Shown here in pieces: positions 37,281 to 48,109 of a stretch of 64,000 nt of DNA. Both the position numbers and the translations under genes were made by a program. The stretch's first letter is position 1; each line of letters opens with the position of its first letter. A model generated the notes under the pieces. It was not told the DNA's origin and did not search any database. It saw only the letters and a list, made by a program, of their open reading frames with translations. The stretch is from Erythrophleum ivorense (taxonomy: Eukaryota > Streptophyta > Magnoliopsida > Fabales > Fabaceae), in contig JAIUCV010000001.1 in the NCBI GenBank assembly GCA_026724425.1, positions 21,389,802 to 21,453,801 of the forward strand, given 5' to 3'.

Positions 37281-39810
37281 TGAGTGGATCGTCGCATAAC
37301 CCTCAAAATAATACTAGGCTGATGGAATATGCAGTTAATGGCACAACCTAGGTCATCTCCTTTGGAATTGGTGTTCAATGTTTAATTGAGTTTTCTAAAT
37401 ATTAAAAGACTCTAAAAATTCCTAACTTAAGGGGGTTTTGATTTACTTAAAACTAAATTGAATTAAAATTCCTAATTACTATCTAATTGTATGGATTATG
37501 GTTGAAAGATGGACTTGTGACTAGCTTTGGATTCGTCCCTTGGTATCCACTATCCTTATCCTATTCTAATTGTAATTGATTTTAGTCTAAGAGTTCCTAA
37601 TCGTGTTCATAACAATTAATCTTGGGTAACCACTCAAGATACAAGAAATCAACAGTCTAATGTTTAATTGAGACCTCAACTCCGCATTAAACTGTTAATT
37701 CTTGTTTCTAAGATCAATGAACATCCAATTTGATTGATTAACTAATTGATTAACATCTGAATCATCCTAAATATTTAATTAACCAACTAAACATTAAGGA
37801 ATCCTCAAATTAAACAATTACGCCCACTCATGTATTTTATCGAATACCTCCGAAGCATACATGGGAATTCAAATAATATTGATGTCTAATGCAATCAATT
37901 AATCAACAAAAATTACTTCCTAATTAGTGTCTAACCAGCCACTAATTATATTTACACAAATTCTCTATCAAATACATCTTAACCAAGAAAATAAATGAAA
38001 GAGAAAAAGTGTAGGAAAAATAGAAAAGTCTTAGCCAAAATTCTAAGTTTTGCTTCCATGGATTCAAGCTTCTCCAAGGATTCCTCCTAGCTAGCCACAA
38101 GATGGAGTTTAGAACTTCATGGAATGTAGATGGAAGATGGATGGAATGGATGAGAAGAGGATGATGGCGTGGTGGAAGATGGAATGGAAGAATGAATGGT
38201 GGTCAGCGAATGGATGAGTGTGGCGTCTTGAATGAACGAATGAATGGTCCTATATATAGGCGATGAATTCCGAAAATAAGGAGACATAAATGACTTGTAG
38301 ATGCGTGTGGAATAATTCTTCTGCCTGAGTGTATTCCTTTAATGAATCACGTGCTCAAGCTTCTTCTTTTTGTATTTTTCTTAATGTCAGCCTCTCCCAC
38401 GTTGCTCTTCTTCCTTTTCTGCATGTATTTTTTAGATGTAGGCCCCGCTGTTTATTTTATTATATTCTGCATATTCTTCTGTTATCCACGAATGCAGCTC
38501 GAGACGTCTTTCAGCCAGAACTCCATCCCACGTTGCTGTTCACCACGTTGCTGTCCAGCCTTCTAACATGTTTTCCGCATGCTTTCTTCCAGCTCATTGT
38601 TACTCCTTCATCCATCCAAGCTCGTGTTTGTTTGCTCATCTCCAGCTCTCAAGCTTCAGCGTCCTCCAGCACGTACTCTTCTTTTGCATGTTTCCTGAAG
38701 CTTTCCAGTATTTTTCTTGTGCGTTGATTCACTCCAGACCTCCTTTAACTCGTTGCCCTTTCCACGTGATTTCTTCTTCCTTTTCTGCATGTATTTTTCG
38801 TGTTCTGGGAGTTCTTTTTGTGTGTCACGAGCTCAGCCAGTAGCTCCCTGTTTCTGCATGTTTCTGCTTCTCTTCAATCAGCTTGTGTAGCTTGCATTAG
38901 AGCTGCCCAAATTCTTACTTCTCGCTGATGTTAAAACTGTGGCCTTCTTCGTTTAGCTTTCCATTTATGCATGCATGTACAGCCTCTTCTGTTTTCTCCA
39001 TGCAAACTTCTATTCAACGAGCTGCTGTTCTGCCTTTGCATGTGTGTGTTCTCGTGCTTCACCATTCCAATGTGTAGCCCGTATATGCATGGATATGAAT
39101 GAAGGGGATGGATGTGGCTTCTTGTTCCTTCTCCTCCCTCCAAACCTGTAGCAAAATTCTTCCACGTTGTAGCTCATTAATCTCCACAATAACTCATGCT
39201 TCCTCTTCTGTTTTCTGCATTCGTTTTCTCCAGCTTGCAGCGTTGTTACTTCATCCACATGCTCTGCTGTTTTTCTCCAGCCCAGCTCCTTTTATGCAGC
39301 TGCTTTTTACGTGAAAAACAAGCTCCTTCCAGCTTTGCTCACAGCACATACAACTTGAGCTTCTCCTTTCTTTTTGTAGCATAGCTTCATGTGAATAGGT
39401 GCAACGTGAGAGTTGTGCTGCATGTGTGAAGAGTGTTGCTTCAACGTGAGTGAGCTGCCTTCCATCCAAAAATCCCTCTTTCTAGTTGCAAAGTGTGGCT
39501 TCCTTCATGTAGTTTAGCTCTTGATTCAATCTTGAAGCTTCAATCATTTTTTTGTATTAATTTCTATCCTTAAAATTCCCATTGCCTAACAAAATTCTGC
39601 ACAAATAGTAAAAACAATTTAATAGGAAAATTCACAAGAATCATTTAAAGAACTTTATGCATTAAAATTCTAAAATCTTGTAAATAATTTCCTAAGATAT
39701 AGAAATGGCTTCTAAAACAAAACTTTATCTAATTAAACTCTTAAAGCCATTTTTAATCATTAAAATGCCTAAGTTAGGAGAATCAAATAGATAAAAATAT
39801 GTGTTTATCA
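37281..39810. mobile_element. Unidentified LTR-like insertion (candidate solo LTR) in Athila RT
   Basis: A 2530-bp unit opening TGAGTGGATCGTCGC and closing GTGTTTATCA, with perfect TSD GTCAC at 37276-37280 and 39811-39815. RT reading rejoins across it ('TVVT' to 'NKKNEL'). TG..CA ends and a 5-bp TSD fit a solo LTR, but it is unrelated to families A and B. Parts in order: an AT-rich block (37281-38030), a GATGGAA-rich block (38110-38240), TATATATA (38251-38258), a pyrimidine-rich block of repeated 'ctgcatg' and 'cacgttgct' phrases (38330-39500) and an AT-rich tail. Open frames such as 38329-38727 are translations of the pyrimidine-rich block and show no domain. Confidence 0.75.
38110..38240 (+). 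repeat. Degenerate GATGGAA-type simple repeat
   Basis: Many short variants of 'gatggaatg', 'ggatgg' and 'gaatgaatgg' in a row, just upstream of TATATATA at 38251. Confidence 0.7.
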
Positions 39811-40085
39811 GTCACCACTGTGATATTGGTCTTCTTGGAGACTACCTGCACTAGACTCACCCATTTGCTTTCAAATATGGGGTAAATAATACCAGCCAAA
39901 AGCAATTTACTTACCTCTCTCTTCATGACATCTAAGATCATGGGATTGAGTCTTTTGTTGTTGTCTACTGGTTTAGCTTCTTCTTCTAATAAAATTTTGT
40001 GCATACACGTGAAAGGGCTAATCCCTAGAATATTTGCCAATGCTCAACCTATTACTTTTTTTCTTATTCCTTAATAATTCTAACA
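39811..40085 (-). pseudogene. Athila reverse transcriptase, N-terminal part (degenerate)
   Basis: Frame 40040-39783 reads 'GISPFTCMHKILLEE', 'RLNPMILDVMKREVSKLL', 'AGIIYPIFESKWVS' and 'TVVTDK', the usual opening of Athila RT. The reading turns into unrelated residues at the F boundary (39810) and resumes at 37280. 'ALANILG' just upstream marks the join to the protease-RT linker. Confidence 0.9.
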
Positions 40086-40459
40086 ATCTCATTTCATGAT
40101 CAGGTGGAAGGTTATTTTCTATTAATATTAGTAATTTATTTTCTTCTTCTAAGAAAGCATATTTGAGATTGTCAGGTAATGGTTTAAGTTCAAGTGTGGG
40201 CAGTTGCTGTATGGAAGGTACTAACCTTTGTAATTTAAATGCACAATAGGCTCCACTTGTTCATTTTTCTCAATAGAGCAAATAGTATCAATTAAATTGA
40301 CAGAATTAGGATGAAAATCAAAAGCAGAATCAAAATTCAAGAATGCATCAATCTCAGAACATGCAATACATTTACTAAGTCCATCATATCATTCTGAATA
40401 TTGAATTCCATCTATAAATTCAACAATGTCAGGAAGTTTAGTATCCATGTCCACACACA
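40086..40459 (-). other. Athila protease-RT linker (degenerate)
   Basis: Broken reading frames between protease and RT. Acidic, Leu-rich fragments such as 'LICSEIDAFLNF' and 'IDTICSIEKN' can be read on the minus strand. No conserved domain is expected or seen. Confidence 0.5.
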
Positions 40460-41130
40460 TATCAACAACTAACTAGTGAATCATATTTACATGCAACATG
40501 GAGTGTTCTTCTAAAGGGTGTCTCGTGGCATCAAAAATATTAAAATGAACAACATCACTGCAAAATTTCATTGATAAAGTACCATAATGCACATTAATTA
40601 TTATTTGAGCAGTTTTAAAAAATAGTCTACCTAGAATCAGTAGTGCATGTCCATGTATATTGTCATCCTCCATGTTCAAAACATAAAATCAATAGGAAAA
40701 ATTAAATCTTTTACCTTTACTAAAATGTCTTCAAGTACTCTTATAGGGTAGGCTATGCTTCAGTTTACTAATTGAATCACTACTCTCGTAGGTTCTAATT
40801 CTCTAATTTGCAAAAAGAAATACATAGACGTAGGTATTACATTAATGGAAGCTCCTAAATTTAACATAACATTATTGAACTGCATATTCCCTATTGTGCA
40901 ATGAATGGTGAATGTGCCAAGATCTTTGCATTTAGTAGGCATAGTTAGTTAAATAAAAGCTGATACATTTCTCCCCATGTTAATTTCCTAATTCCCTTTT
41001 AACTTCCTCTTAAGTGTACATAGCTCCTTAAGAAACTTTACATATTTTGGAATTTATTTAATTACTTCTAAGAGAGGGATATTTACTCCTACTTTTCTGA
41101 ATGTCTCCATAATTTCCCTATCTAATTCAA
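40460..41130 (-). pseudogene. Athila aspartic protease region and end of gag-pol linker (degenerate)
   Basis: The protease cuts the polyprotein. Minus-strand reading shows 'AAVELDREIMETFRKVGVNIPLLEVIK' and 'KFLKELCTLKRKLKG', then in frame 40942-40760 'CKDLGTFTIHCTIGN' and 'LNLGASINVIP'. The active-site Asp expected before LGAS is Asn here (codon 40859-40861), a single G-to-A change on the coding strand. Frame 40679-40473 continues with 'ILGRLFFKTAQIIINVHYGTLSMKF'. Stops separate the parts. The left side joins RT and the right side runs to the chromovirus insertion at 41424. Confidence 0.87.
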
Positions 41131-41424
41131 CCGCTGCAATTTTCTTAGACTATGTAATTCGATTAGGGAATAGAAGGGGTCTGGTGTATGTGAAATTCTC
41201 TCCTTTTTCTATACTATTTTTTCCTTGGATTGAAGGTTGCTATTGTTCTATGTCACCTTTTTTTTTCTTACAACACCTCTGTTTAAGGTGTGATAGGCCC
41301 ATTTACTTGCTTACTGCTCTTTAAGGTTATTGTACTGATATTGCTTCTCGGGTTCATCATAGGCTGTGAAGGTAATTGGCTAGAACCTTAACTTCTTAAC
41401 TCATTGATATTTGTTGCAAGTTAG
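41131..41424 (-). other. Athila gag-pol linker up to the chromovirus insertion
   Basis: Broken frames of the region between gag and protease; no domain is seen. The last five bases, GTTAG (41420-41424), are the left TSD of the chromovirus. Confidence 0.6.
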
Positions 41425-42517
41425 TGTCACATTCTGAATTTTTCGTAACTGTTAACGTAACCCACGTTAATTAAAGAGCTAACTCAGTCAAATAGCGTGG
41501 AAGGAGGAGGATCAAGGTGAATAGAACACTTGCATCTCACACTCGTACCATGTATATATGTAGTACTTAGTTAATGGGCACATCTTATTAGCCGTAGAAA
41601 AGTTATAGTTTTATATATGGTATTAGATGAGAAAGAACCACCAATAGGCTGCCACATTATCTAGCACAAAATAGGGAATGGAAGGAAGGGATTTTAATTA
41701 TTTTAATTACACCCATTTGACACCATCACGACACAAAAGTATAAGCATTCACTTGGTTACTAGGAATCATGTTTAGTTATGGAAATTGGCATAGATTGCA
41801 TAATAACCTAACGAATAAATGTACACTGCTATCTTGGGATTTGCAAGCTCTTGTATCGAATGGTGCACCGAAGTATTCTCATTCAGTGTTCTTTGTATGT
41901 GTAAATCATAAACCCACTGTTATCTACTGGGATTATATCTCATTATAAACCTAACTATTTTTCAGGGAATACCCATACTACAGACGGAGTCCACCCCACA
42001 GAGGATAACTGAACTAACCTGAAAACTATAATGGTTATAGTTGTTGTAATTTCCTTGAAAAATGTTAAATGCTGAAAGTTTGACTTTAGTTGAGTGCTTA
42101 GTGTTGTTTACTGCCTCTTCGTTGGTTATGTATAAATATTACACATGAGGAAATTACTATAAGTTAACTGTGATGTTCATTAGGGCTATTGACTCCCGGT
42201 ACAAGTAAACTCTTATAATTACGTTTGCATGAAACTGATTATCATAATCTTGGAAGCAATTCTAGCATATTAACATTATCAACTTACGGTTTTCTTGTGG
42301 AAATGATGAAGGTTGTCTAGGTATGACAATTATCCTCCTAGGTCTAAGATCTTCTTGACAAGATTTTAGGCTCTACACTGTGGAATTAAAGACCTTGTCG
42401 ACAGGATCTTGGATTTTGCTTTGTAAAACTTAAGACTTTGTCGACAAAGTCTTCTGTTAGTAGTACAAGATCCTTCCATATGGTAAGTTATGGTGTATGT
42501 AAAGTGTAGGTGTGACA
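41425..42517 (+). repeat. 5' LTR of the chromovirus, lacking about 1.9 kb
   Basis: It runs from TGTCACATTCTG to GGTGTGACA, 1093 bp. It matches the 3' LTR at both sides but jumps at about 41800: 'ggcatagattgca' is followed at once by 'taataacctaacg', while the 3' LTR has about 1.9 kb between these points. The missing part holds most of a degenerate repeat array, a candidate TATA box and a leader with a splice-donor-like site. Confidence 0.92.
42346..42452. repeat. Three regularly spaced palindromes near the 3' end of the 5' LTR
   Basis: Palindromes lie at 42346-42366 (centre TTGACAA), 42391-42410 (centre GTCGAC, imperfect arms) and 42433-42452, the last a perfect 20-mer, AGACTTTGTCGACAAAGTCT. 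They are about 43 bp apart and 65 to 170 bp from the PBS. The 3' LTR keeps all three in decayed form at about 53740-53840. Confidence 0.8.
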
Positions 42518-42520
42518 ATT

Positions 42521-42532
42521 TGATATCAAAGC
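42521..42532 (+). promoter_or_regulatory. Primer-binding site, initiator-Met tRNA type
   Basis: TGATATCAAAGC, three bases after the 5' LTR. It differs from the common plant initiator-Met PBS, TGGTATCAGAGC, at two positions, both G-to-A. Confidence 0.85.
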
Positions 42533-42694
42533 AATGATTTAGGAAACTTAAGCTGATTAGGAGACATTGTTATAACCTTTTTACACGTTAAATCTTTGGT
42601 TCATATGGGTTCTCCTTTTTAGGCATTGTTAACTAAGTAACTCATTTGGTTATATAGTTTTTTCTATGTATGAATTTATGTGTGGCAGGTTAAC

Positions 42695-43775
42695 ATGGCC
42701 TCAAGAAGAACACAAACTGAGATCCTAGAAGAATTAACGGCCACTATATAATCTATGTCAGATAAGTTAGAAAAACAGGCAATTAAGCAAGCTGCTACTG
42801 CTAAGGCACTAAAATAGGTGCAAGGAACCTTAAGGAAGAATGATGAGGGTAGAAATGTGGAGAAAAACTCTATTGACCTAGATAAGCCAACAAAAAATCA
42901 TAAGGAACGTTAGGAAAGGGAACTTAGGTCCAACCCTATATACTCTTAGTTTTATCCCATTTCAAAAAAGCCCATCCCTCTGCATTTCAAAGAGAGTATG
43001 ATCCCACTAAGGCAGAATGATGGATTATGCAGTTAGAAAAAATATATCAGGGTTATGGATTGCACCTCAGAACAAAAAGCCCTACTGGCCACTTATATGT
43101 TCGAAGGAGAAGTTGAATTTTGGTGGAAGAGTGCGGAGAGAACCTTGATAGCCTAAGGGACACCACTTAACTAGGAAACTTTTCAGATGGTGTTTTATGA
43201 GAAGTATTTTCCCCTTTCAGTGAGGAGCCAAAAGGAAGTAGAATTTATGAAGTTAGTATAGGGTGATATGACAATGGACCATTATATAGCTAAACATGTG
43301 GAATTGTCCAGATTTTCTTCTTACTTGAAAGATCATGATGATGCGGCCTGGAGTGCTTCTAAACTAGAGCAGGGACTTCAACTAAATATCAAGGAGAGAG
43401 TCATCACCTACAAATAGAGGAACTTTAAGGAGTTAGTTGAAATCTGTAGGTTGGTAGAAGAAAGTATACAGGATGCAAAGGTAGAAAGGAGGAGAATACA
43501 GTCAAAAGAGAGAGAGAGAGAAAAAACAACACTTTTAAGAGAGGAAGTGGGGGAAGAGTTTGGAGTAAGAAACCTAGAAAGGGCAGAGAACAATTTAAAG
43601 GAAAATAGCAAGGTCAGGGTTATGTAGTCAGGATATGTGATAAATGTGGTAAAAACCATGGATACAGTCCCTGCAGAGCTGGTAAGAATGTGTGTTTCAG
43701 ATGTGGACAGCTAGGACACTTTTCCTGAGATTACAGAGTCAAGAAGTAATCAACCCCAATAGCCAGACCACAGAC
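42695..43775 (+). pseudogene. Chromovirus gag (degenerate)
   Basis: Gag is the structural protein that packages element RNA. The likely ATG at 42695 opens 'MASRRTQTEILEEL', and the frame hits a stop after 18 codons (TAA 42749-42751). Later parts are readable: 'YMFEGEVEFWWKSAERTL', 'MVFYEKYFPLSVRSQKEVEF', 'DHYIAKHVELSRFS', 'LEQGLQLNIKERV' and 'LVEICRLVEESIQ'. A CCHC zinc knuckle at 43693-43734 reads CFRCGQLGHFS, then a TGA stop (43726-43728), and Tyr (codon 43732-43734) where the last Cys should be. More than six in-frame stops lie in the region; most are one C-to-T or G-to-A step from a sense codon. Confidence 0.88.
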
Positions 43776-44400
43776 ATAAGGACGAGTATTTGCTCTAACT
43801 CGGTAGGAGGTAGCTCAGTGACCTAGTTTGATCCAAGATACAGTTTTAATTAATAATTGTATTGTAAGTGCCCTATTTGACTTTAAGGAAACCTACTCAT
43901 TCATTTCATATGATTATGCTGAGAGTTTGGATATGAGAGTCAATATGCTACCATTTTAGTTGTTCATAACTACCTCCATAGGTGGATCTGTTGTTACCTT
44001 TGATGCATGTTTAAATTGTGCAATTCAATTTGATAAATGATCCACTACTCTTGACCTAGTATGCATTCCCATGACCGGTATAAATCTTATTATTGGCATG
44101 GATTGGTTATTTGCAAATAATACTATCCTTGATTGTTGTTGTAAATTGGTATCGTTACTTGTTTGTGTTTTAAATTCTAAATCTTTTAATGAGTTTCCTA
44201 TATTATCCACTGCCCAGGCTGAGAGTTACCTTAGGAAAGGTTGTCAGGGGTTTTTAGTTTTCTTTTCTCTACAAGTTGAGGTGAAAGAAGGAATAAAAAC
44301 CATACCAGTGGTTAGAGATTTCCCTAAAGTGTTTCCTACTGAAGTTAGTGGTCTTCCTCCTGGTAGAGAATTAGAATTTCCATTGACTTAGTGCCTAGAA
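43776..44400 (+). pseudogene. Chromovirus aspartic protease and protease-RT linker (degenerate)
   Basis: The reading shows 'LINNCIVSALFDFKETYSFISYDYAESLDM' in pieces; the catalytic DSG triad is D-F-K here (43879-43887), so Ser and Gly are lost. Then come 'PMTGINLIIGMDWL', the conserved closing part of the fold, 'VRDFPKVFP' and 'GLPPGRELEF', the usual lead-in to RT. A frameshift near 44370 precedes 'IDLVP'. The gene is cut at 44400 by A8 and resumes at 48110. Confidence 0.9.
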
Positions 44401-47400
44401 TGTAACACCATAAATTCTAGCTCATTCCATGTTATTCATAAGCTTCACCTCATTATTTCCATGAGAGCACATGAAAAAGGGAATGAAAATAATGGGTTTA
44501 TTTGCGTTACGTCATACTTACAAATTTTAATCGATGTCACATGGATCTTGTAAGCCCATACTATACATCTTCATATTTAATTGCATCATTACAACTCATT
44601 TGCATCACAAAATCATGCTCACAACTCATGGAAACTAAAATGGAGCATGGAAAATGGAAGTTCATTCTCGGCCAGAATTGGCCTCTTTTCTGGGCAAACT
44701 TTGGAAAATCATAACTAATTTTAGAAAAAATTGAAATCATGCAATCTTGGTTATTATGGAAAGCTTTGGATATCTATTTCACATTAAAAATATGCCCAAA
44801 TCATAACATTCACCACAGAGGATGTCTAATATCCAAAATGGTCCAAAGGTCTGACTAAATTATGGAACTGTCACAGAATTCTACAGAAAACTTTGAAAAT
44901 GTCTAATTGATTCCAAAAAAATCCAATCTATGCAAATGATACCAATCTAGAAAGCTGTGGATGTTAAATAGAGAAAAAAATATCTCTAGATTAGTCCATC
45001 AAGTCTAGACCTCATAATTTAATGGAACAGTACTTCTGGTCGAGTAATTTTACTGATACTGGACAGAAACTTTAAAAATTCATATCTCCCTCTCTAGACT
45101 CCAAATGAGGAGCTTCTAGTTGATACGAGTCACTGTGATTATCTAGTTTCTCTATATAAAATTTTATGTCAATTGGACATCATTTGGGCCTTGTGTGATG
45201 GAGTTTAATTTCAGACCAAATGAATAGTGCAGCAAACCAGAAACTATGAAAATTGCCAACTTTGAAAAATCATTAAATATTCTGTAGACCTCTAAAAATT
45301 ATGCTCTTTAGCTTCCAAAAAAGCTCTCAATGAAACCTAATTGCATGCCAAATTTCAGATTAAGACTAACTCATTTGGCTAAAAGGTGACGTAGGGTTCC
45401 ATTATGGTCAAATTTGGCTCCATATGGGATACCAAATTTGCCAAATGGCTTTTCCTTGATTGTGGCACCTTTTGGGAAAATCTAAAAGCACATTTAAGAC
45501 TTTTGTGAACTGCCCAAATGGTCCCAAACCTTATGCATCTCATTTTAGCTATTCAACCCACACTTATGCACATTTCCATTAAACTTCCACATTGCACACT
45601 TTGGCATTGCATACTCAAAGTAAATGCTAGAGGCCATAACTCATATTCATACATCTAAACATCACATAATAGCACATTTATATATGTCTCAAGGGTTATA
45701 GACCATTTACAACATCATATACATCATATGGTACAATCATGGTCTTAAAGTGGCAAAAGCTAAACATATGATTGTTAATCTCCTTCCTTTAGTGTTGTTG
45801 GCTCCCATTAGCATATCCACTCGGTTCACCTAGCATGTTAAATCATTGGAGAGGAAGGGATGAGATTCAAAGAATCCTAATAGCTCATCTCCCATTCAAT
45901 TATACATAATATGTGCAAAGCAAACTTTATAAATGCATGCATGGAGAAAGTAGAAGTCATGGACATTTAAAAAGCAAACTTGGCATATGAAAAAATCATA
46001 CAAGACATTCAAGAGCTCATCAAGTGTTTGGATTGGCCTCACATTTCTCCTCATGGATTTCAGATTTACCTCACCCATTCTTTAAGAGCTTTGGACTTAA
46101 TCATACTCTTGGGAGCCCACTTTGCTTTTGAGAGACTCTTTACTTTGTCTCAACCAAGTTTAAGGATTCTTGGCTCATCCCACTAAAGGGAAGGGTTCTT
46201 GGCCTCTCCACACTCTAGCAAACTCATACAAACATCATGTATTCATTTGAAAACATAACATGGCATCAAGAATCATGGCATATAAAGACATGCTAGCATG
46301 CTTTTCATAGCTTGAAAATACACATACACACATTTTAAAACAAGCTAAGCACACATCCATGCATGAGAGAAGGTGGAGAGAGCTACCTTGTGTACACTCA
46401 CACACTTTTTCCTTGAAATTCAAGCCTCCTCTTTCGGCCACACACTCACAAATTGGTGGAGATGGTTTCTCTTGGCCTAGATATAATTTATGGCTTTATG
46501 GAACACATTCTAAGGCTACATAACTTAATGAAACACTAGATTGCTCTATAGGTTCCATTATGGTCCATAATTGCACCTAATGAAGCAACACCCCTCAAAT
46601 GATTTCTAGGCCTCATTCTTTCCTTTCAAATATGATTCTTGACTCTTTTTAAGTCTCTTGGAGTCATCACATCATTAAAACAAAAGGCCTAGCACCATGT
46701 TGCTTCTTTAGGTCATAATATGGAACCTAAGGCACCAAATCACTTTCTATGAGTTCTAAAATTTTTTCAAGGCCTCCCTTCATTTTCATTCACCAAATAT
46801 GATAGAAAAATTTAAAACTCTCCCCCACACATAGAACCCTCCTTGGCCGAGACCATAAGCATTCTTGGGCCACTTGGAGTTCTCTGGGTTTTCTTGAAGG
46901 AGGAAGCTTGTGGGGAGCATCTTAGGTGTCTCAAGAGCTCATTTATACTCTTAATTAAACTTAGAAGCATCACATAAGTTCAGAATTTGAAAGATGCACT
47001 AGAAACCTTAGGTTTTGCATCTTGAATCCTAATGCATATTTCATGATTTTCTTTGTATATTCTTATTCCTCTCCATCAAATACCTAAGATTCATGCTTGG
47101 TTGGGCTTGAAAAGTAGATCTTCCTAGGGTTCTTAGTGTAGGTCAAAATGGAGAAGAAAGGAATATCAATATAGCTACTATAGAATGCATTTTTACCTTG
47201 TTTCCTTAGTTAGTTTGGCTTGAATCTTGCCTTCTTCAAGCTCTTCTCTTCAAATCCGAAAATTCCCCTCTATTCTTCCTTCAAAACAGCCCTCAAAACT
47301 TCAAAAAAATCATGGAGAAGAAGAGGGAAAAAGAGGAGAAGAGATTGGTGGAGAGAAAGCATGAAAAACAATCAAATTTTCATACCTAAAAGCTTGAATT

Positions 47401-48109
47401 TCTCCTCCTTCTTCTCTTCCCTTGGTGTGCCACTCTTCTAAGGTTTTGCTTCTAATTTGGGCCTAGAAAATCTGAAGTGAAATAAGGGAGAGTGTGAGGC
47501 GCCACCTATATATAGCTAGGGCAAAGTGACTTTTTTCAAAATTTTCAATTTTTCCCTTCGTACTTTGCATTTTTGTTTCTCTTTCATTTTAGCTCCTTTT
47601 TGAGAACCATCTTTTCCATTATAAAATTTAGGTTCTCAATTAAGAAAAATGCCTTTGGAATCACTCAAATTGGAGCTAAAACCTTTCGAAATGGACCCAT
47701 CAAAGTTTGGGCACACTAATGTTAGAAAATGTCCACCGGAAGGGGATTTAACTGTCCCGGGGCTTTCCATAGTTTTCAGGGTCTTTGAGAACCTCAGAGA
47801 ACTCAAAATTTTGATTTAAAAAGCACTCTTGTGTGAATTCCAAAATTTGCTCAAAATTACGAAAATGCCATTACGTTTCGTAAGCTTTTCATAAGAAATT
47901 GTTTCTTTATTCTAACTCCATTTTTCTTTTTGCTTGATCCTAGGATTCTGATTTTTAGGAGTCTAGAATGCTTCCCAAATTTTTTGGGACTTTAACTACA
48001 TCATTTCAGGGGACTTTCTTTTGTATCTGGTGAATTTCGTTCATTTATGGAGAAATCGTACATTATGTTTCTCACGTTTTCTCTGATTTTCGGAGAACCG
48101 GATATTACA
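44401..48109 (-). mobile_element. Family A solo LTR copy A8, complete, nested in the chromovirus
   Basis: A 3709-bp reverse-oriented unit opening TGTAACACCATAAATTC and closing CCGGATATTACA. The flanks are TAGAA (44396-44400) and TGGAA (48110-48114), a TSD with one G-to-A change. The host frame proves the site: 'IDLVP' on the left plus 'GTS' on the right, with the Gly codon GGA kept on the right side and mutated to AGA on the left. The TATA box is at 47507-47514 (minus). This is the best-bounded copy of family A in the window because the host is coding. It has no internal coding region. Confidence 0.93.
47507..47514 (-). promoter_or_regulatory. Candidate TATA box of A8
   Basis: TATATATA in 'gccacctatatatagctagg', about 595 bp from the U3 end of A8. 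Confidence 0.6.

Noticed and set aside
38329..38727. 132-codon open frame with signal-peptide-like hydrophobic runs
   Set aside because: It is a translation of a pyrimidine-rich repeat (Ser, Leu and Phe codons); overlapping frames look equally open. No start context or domain supports it.
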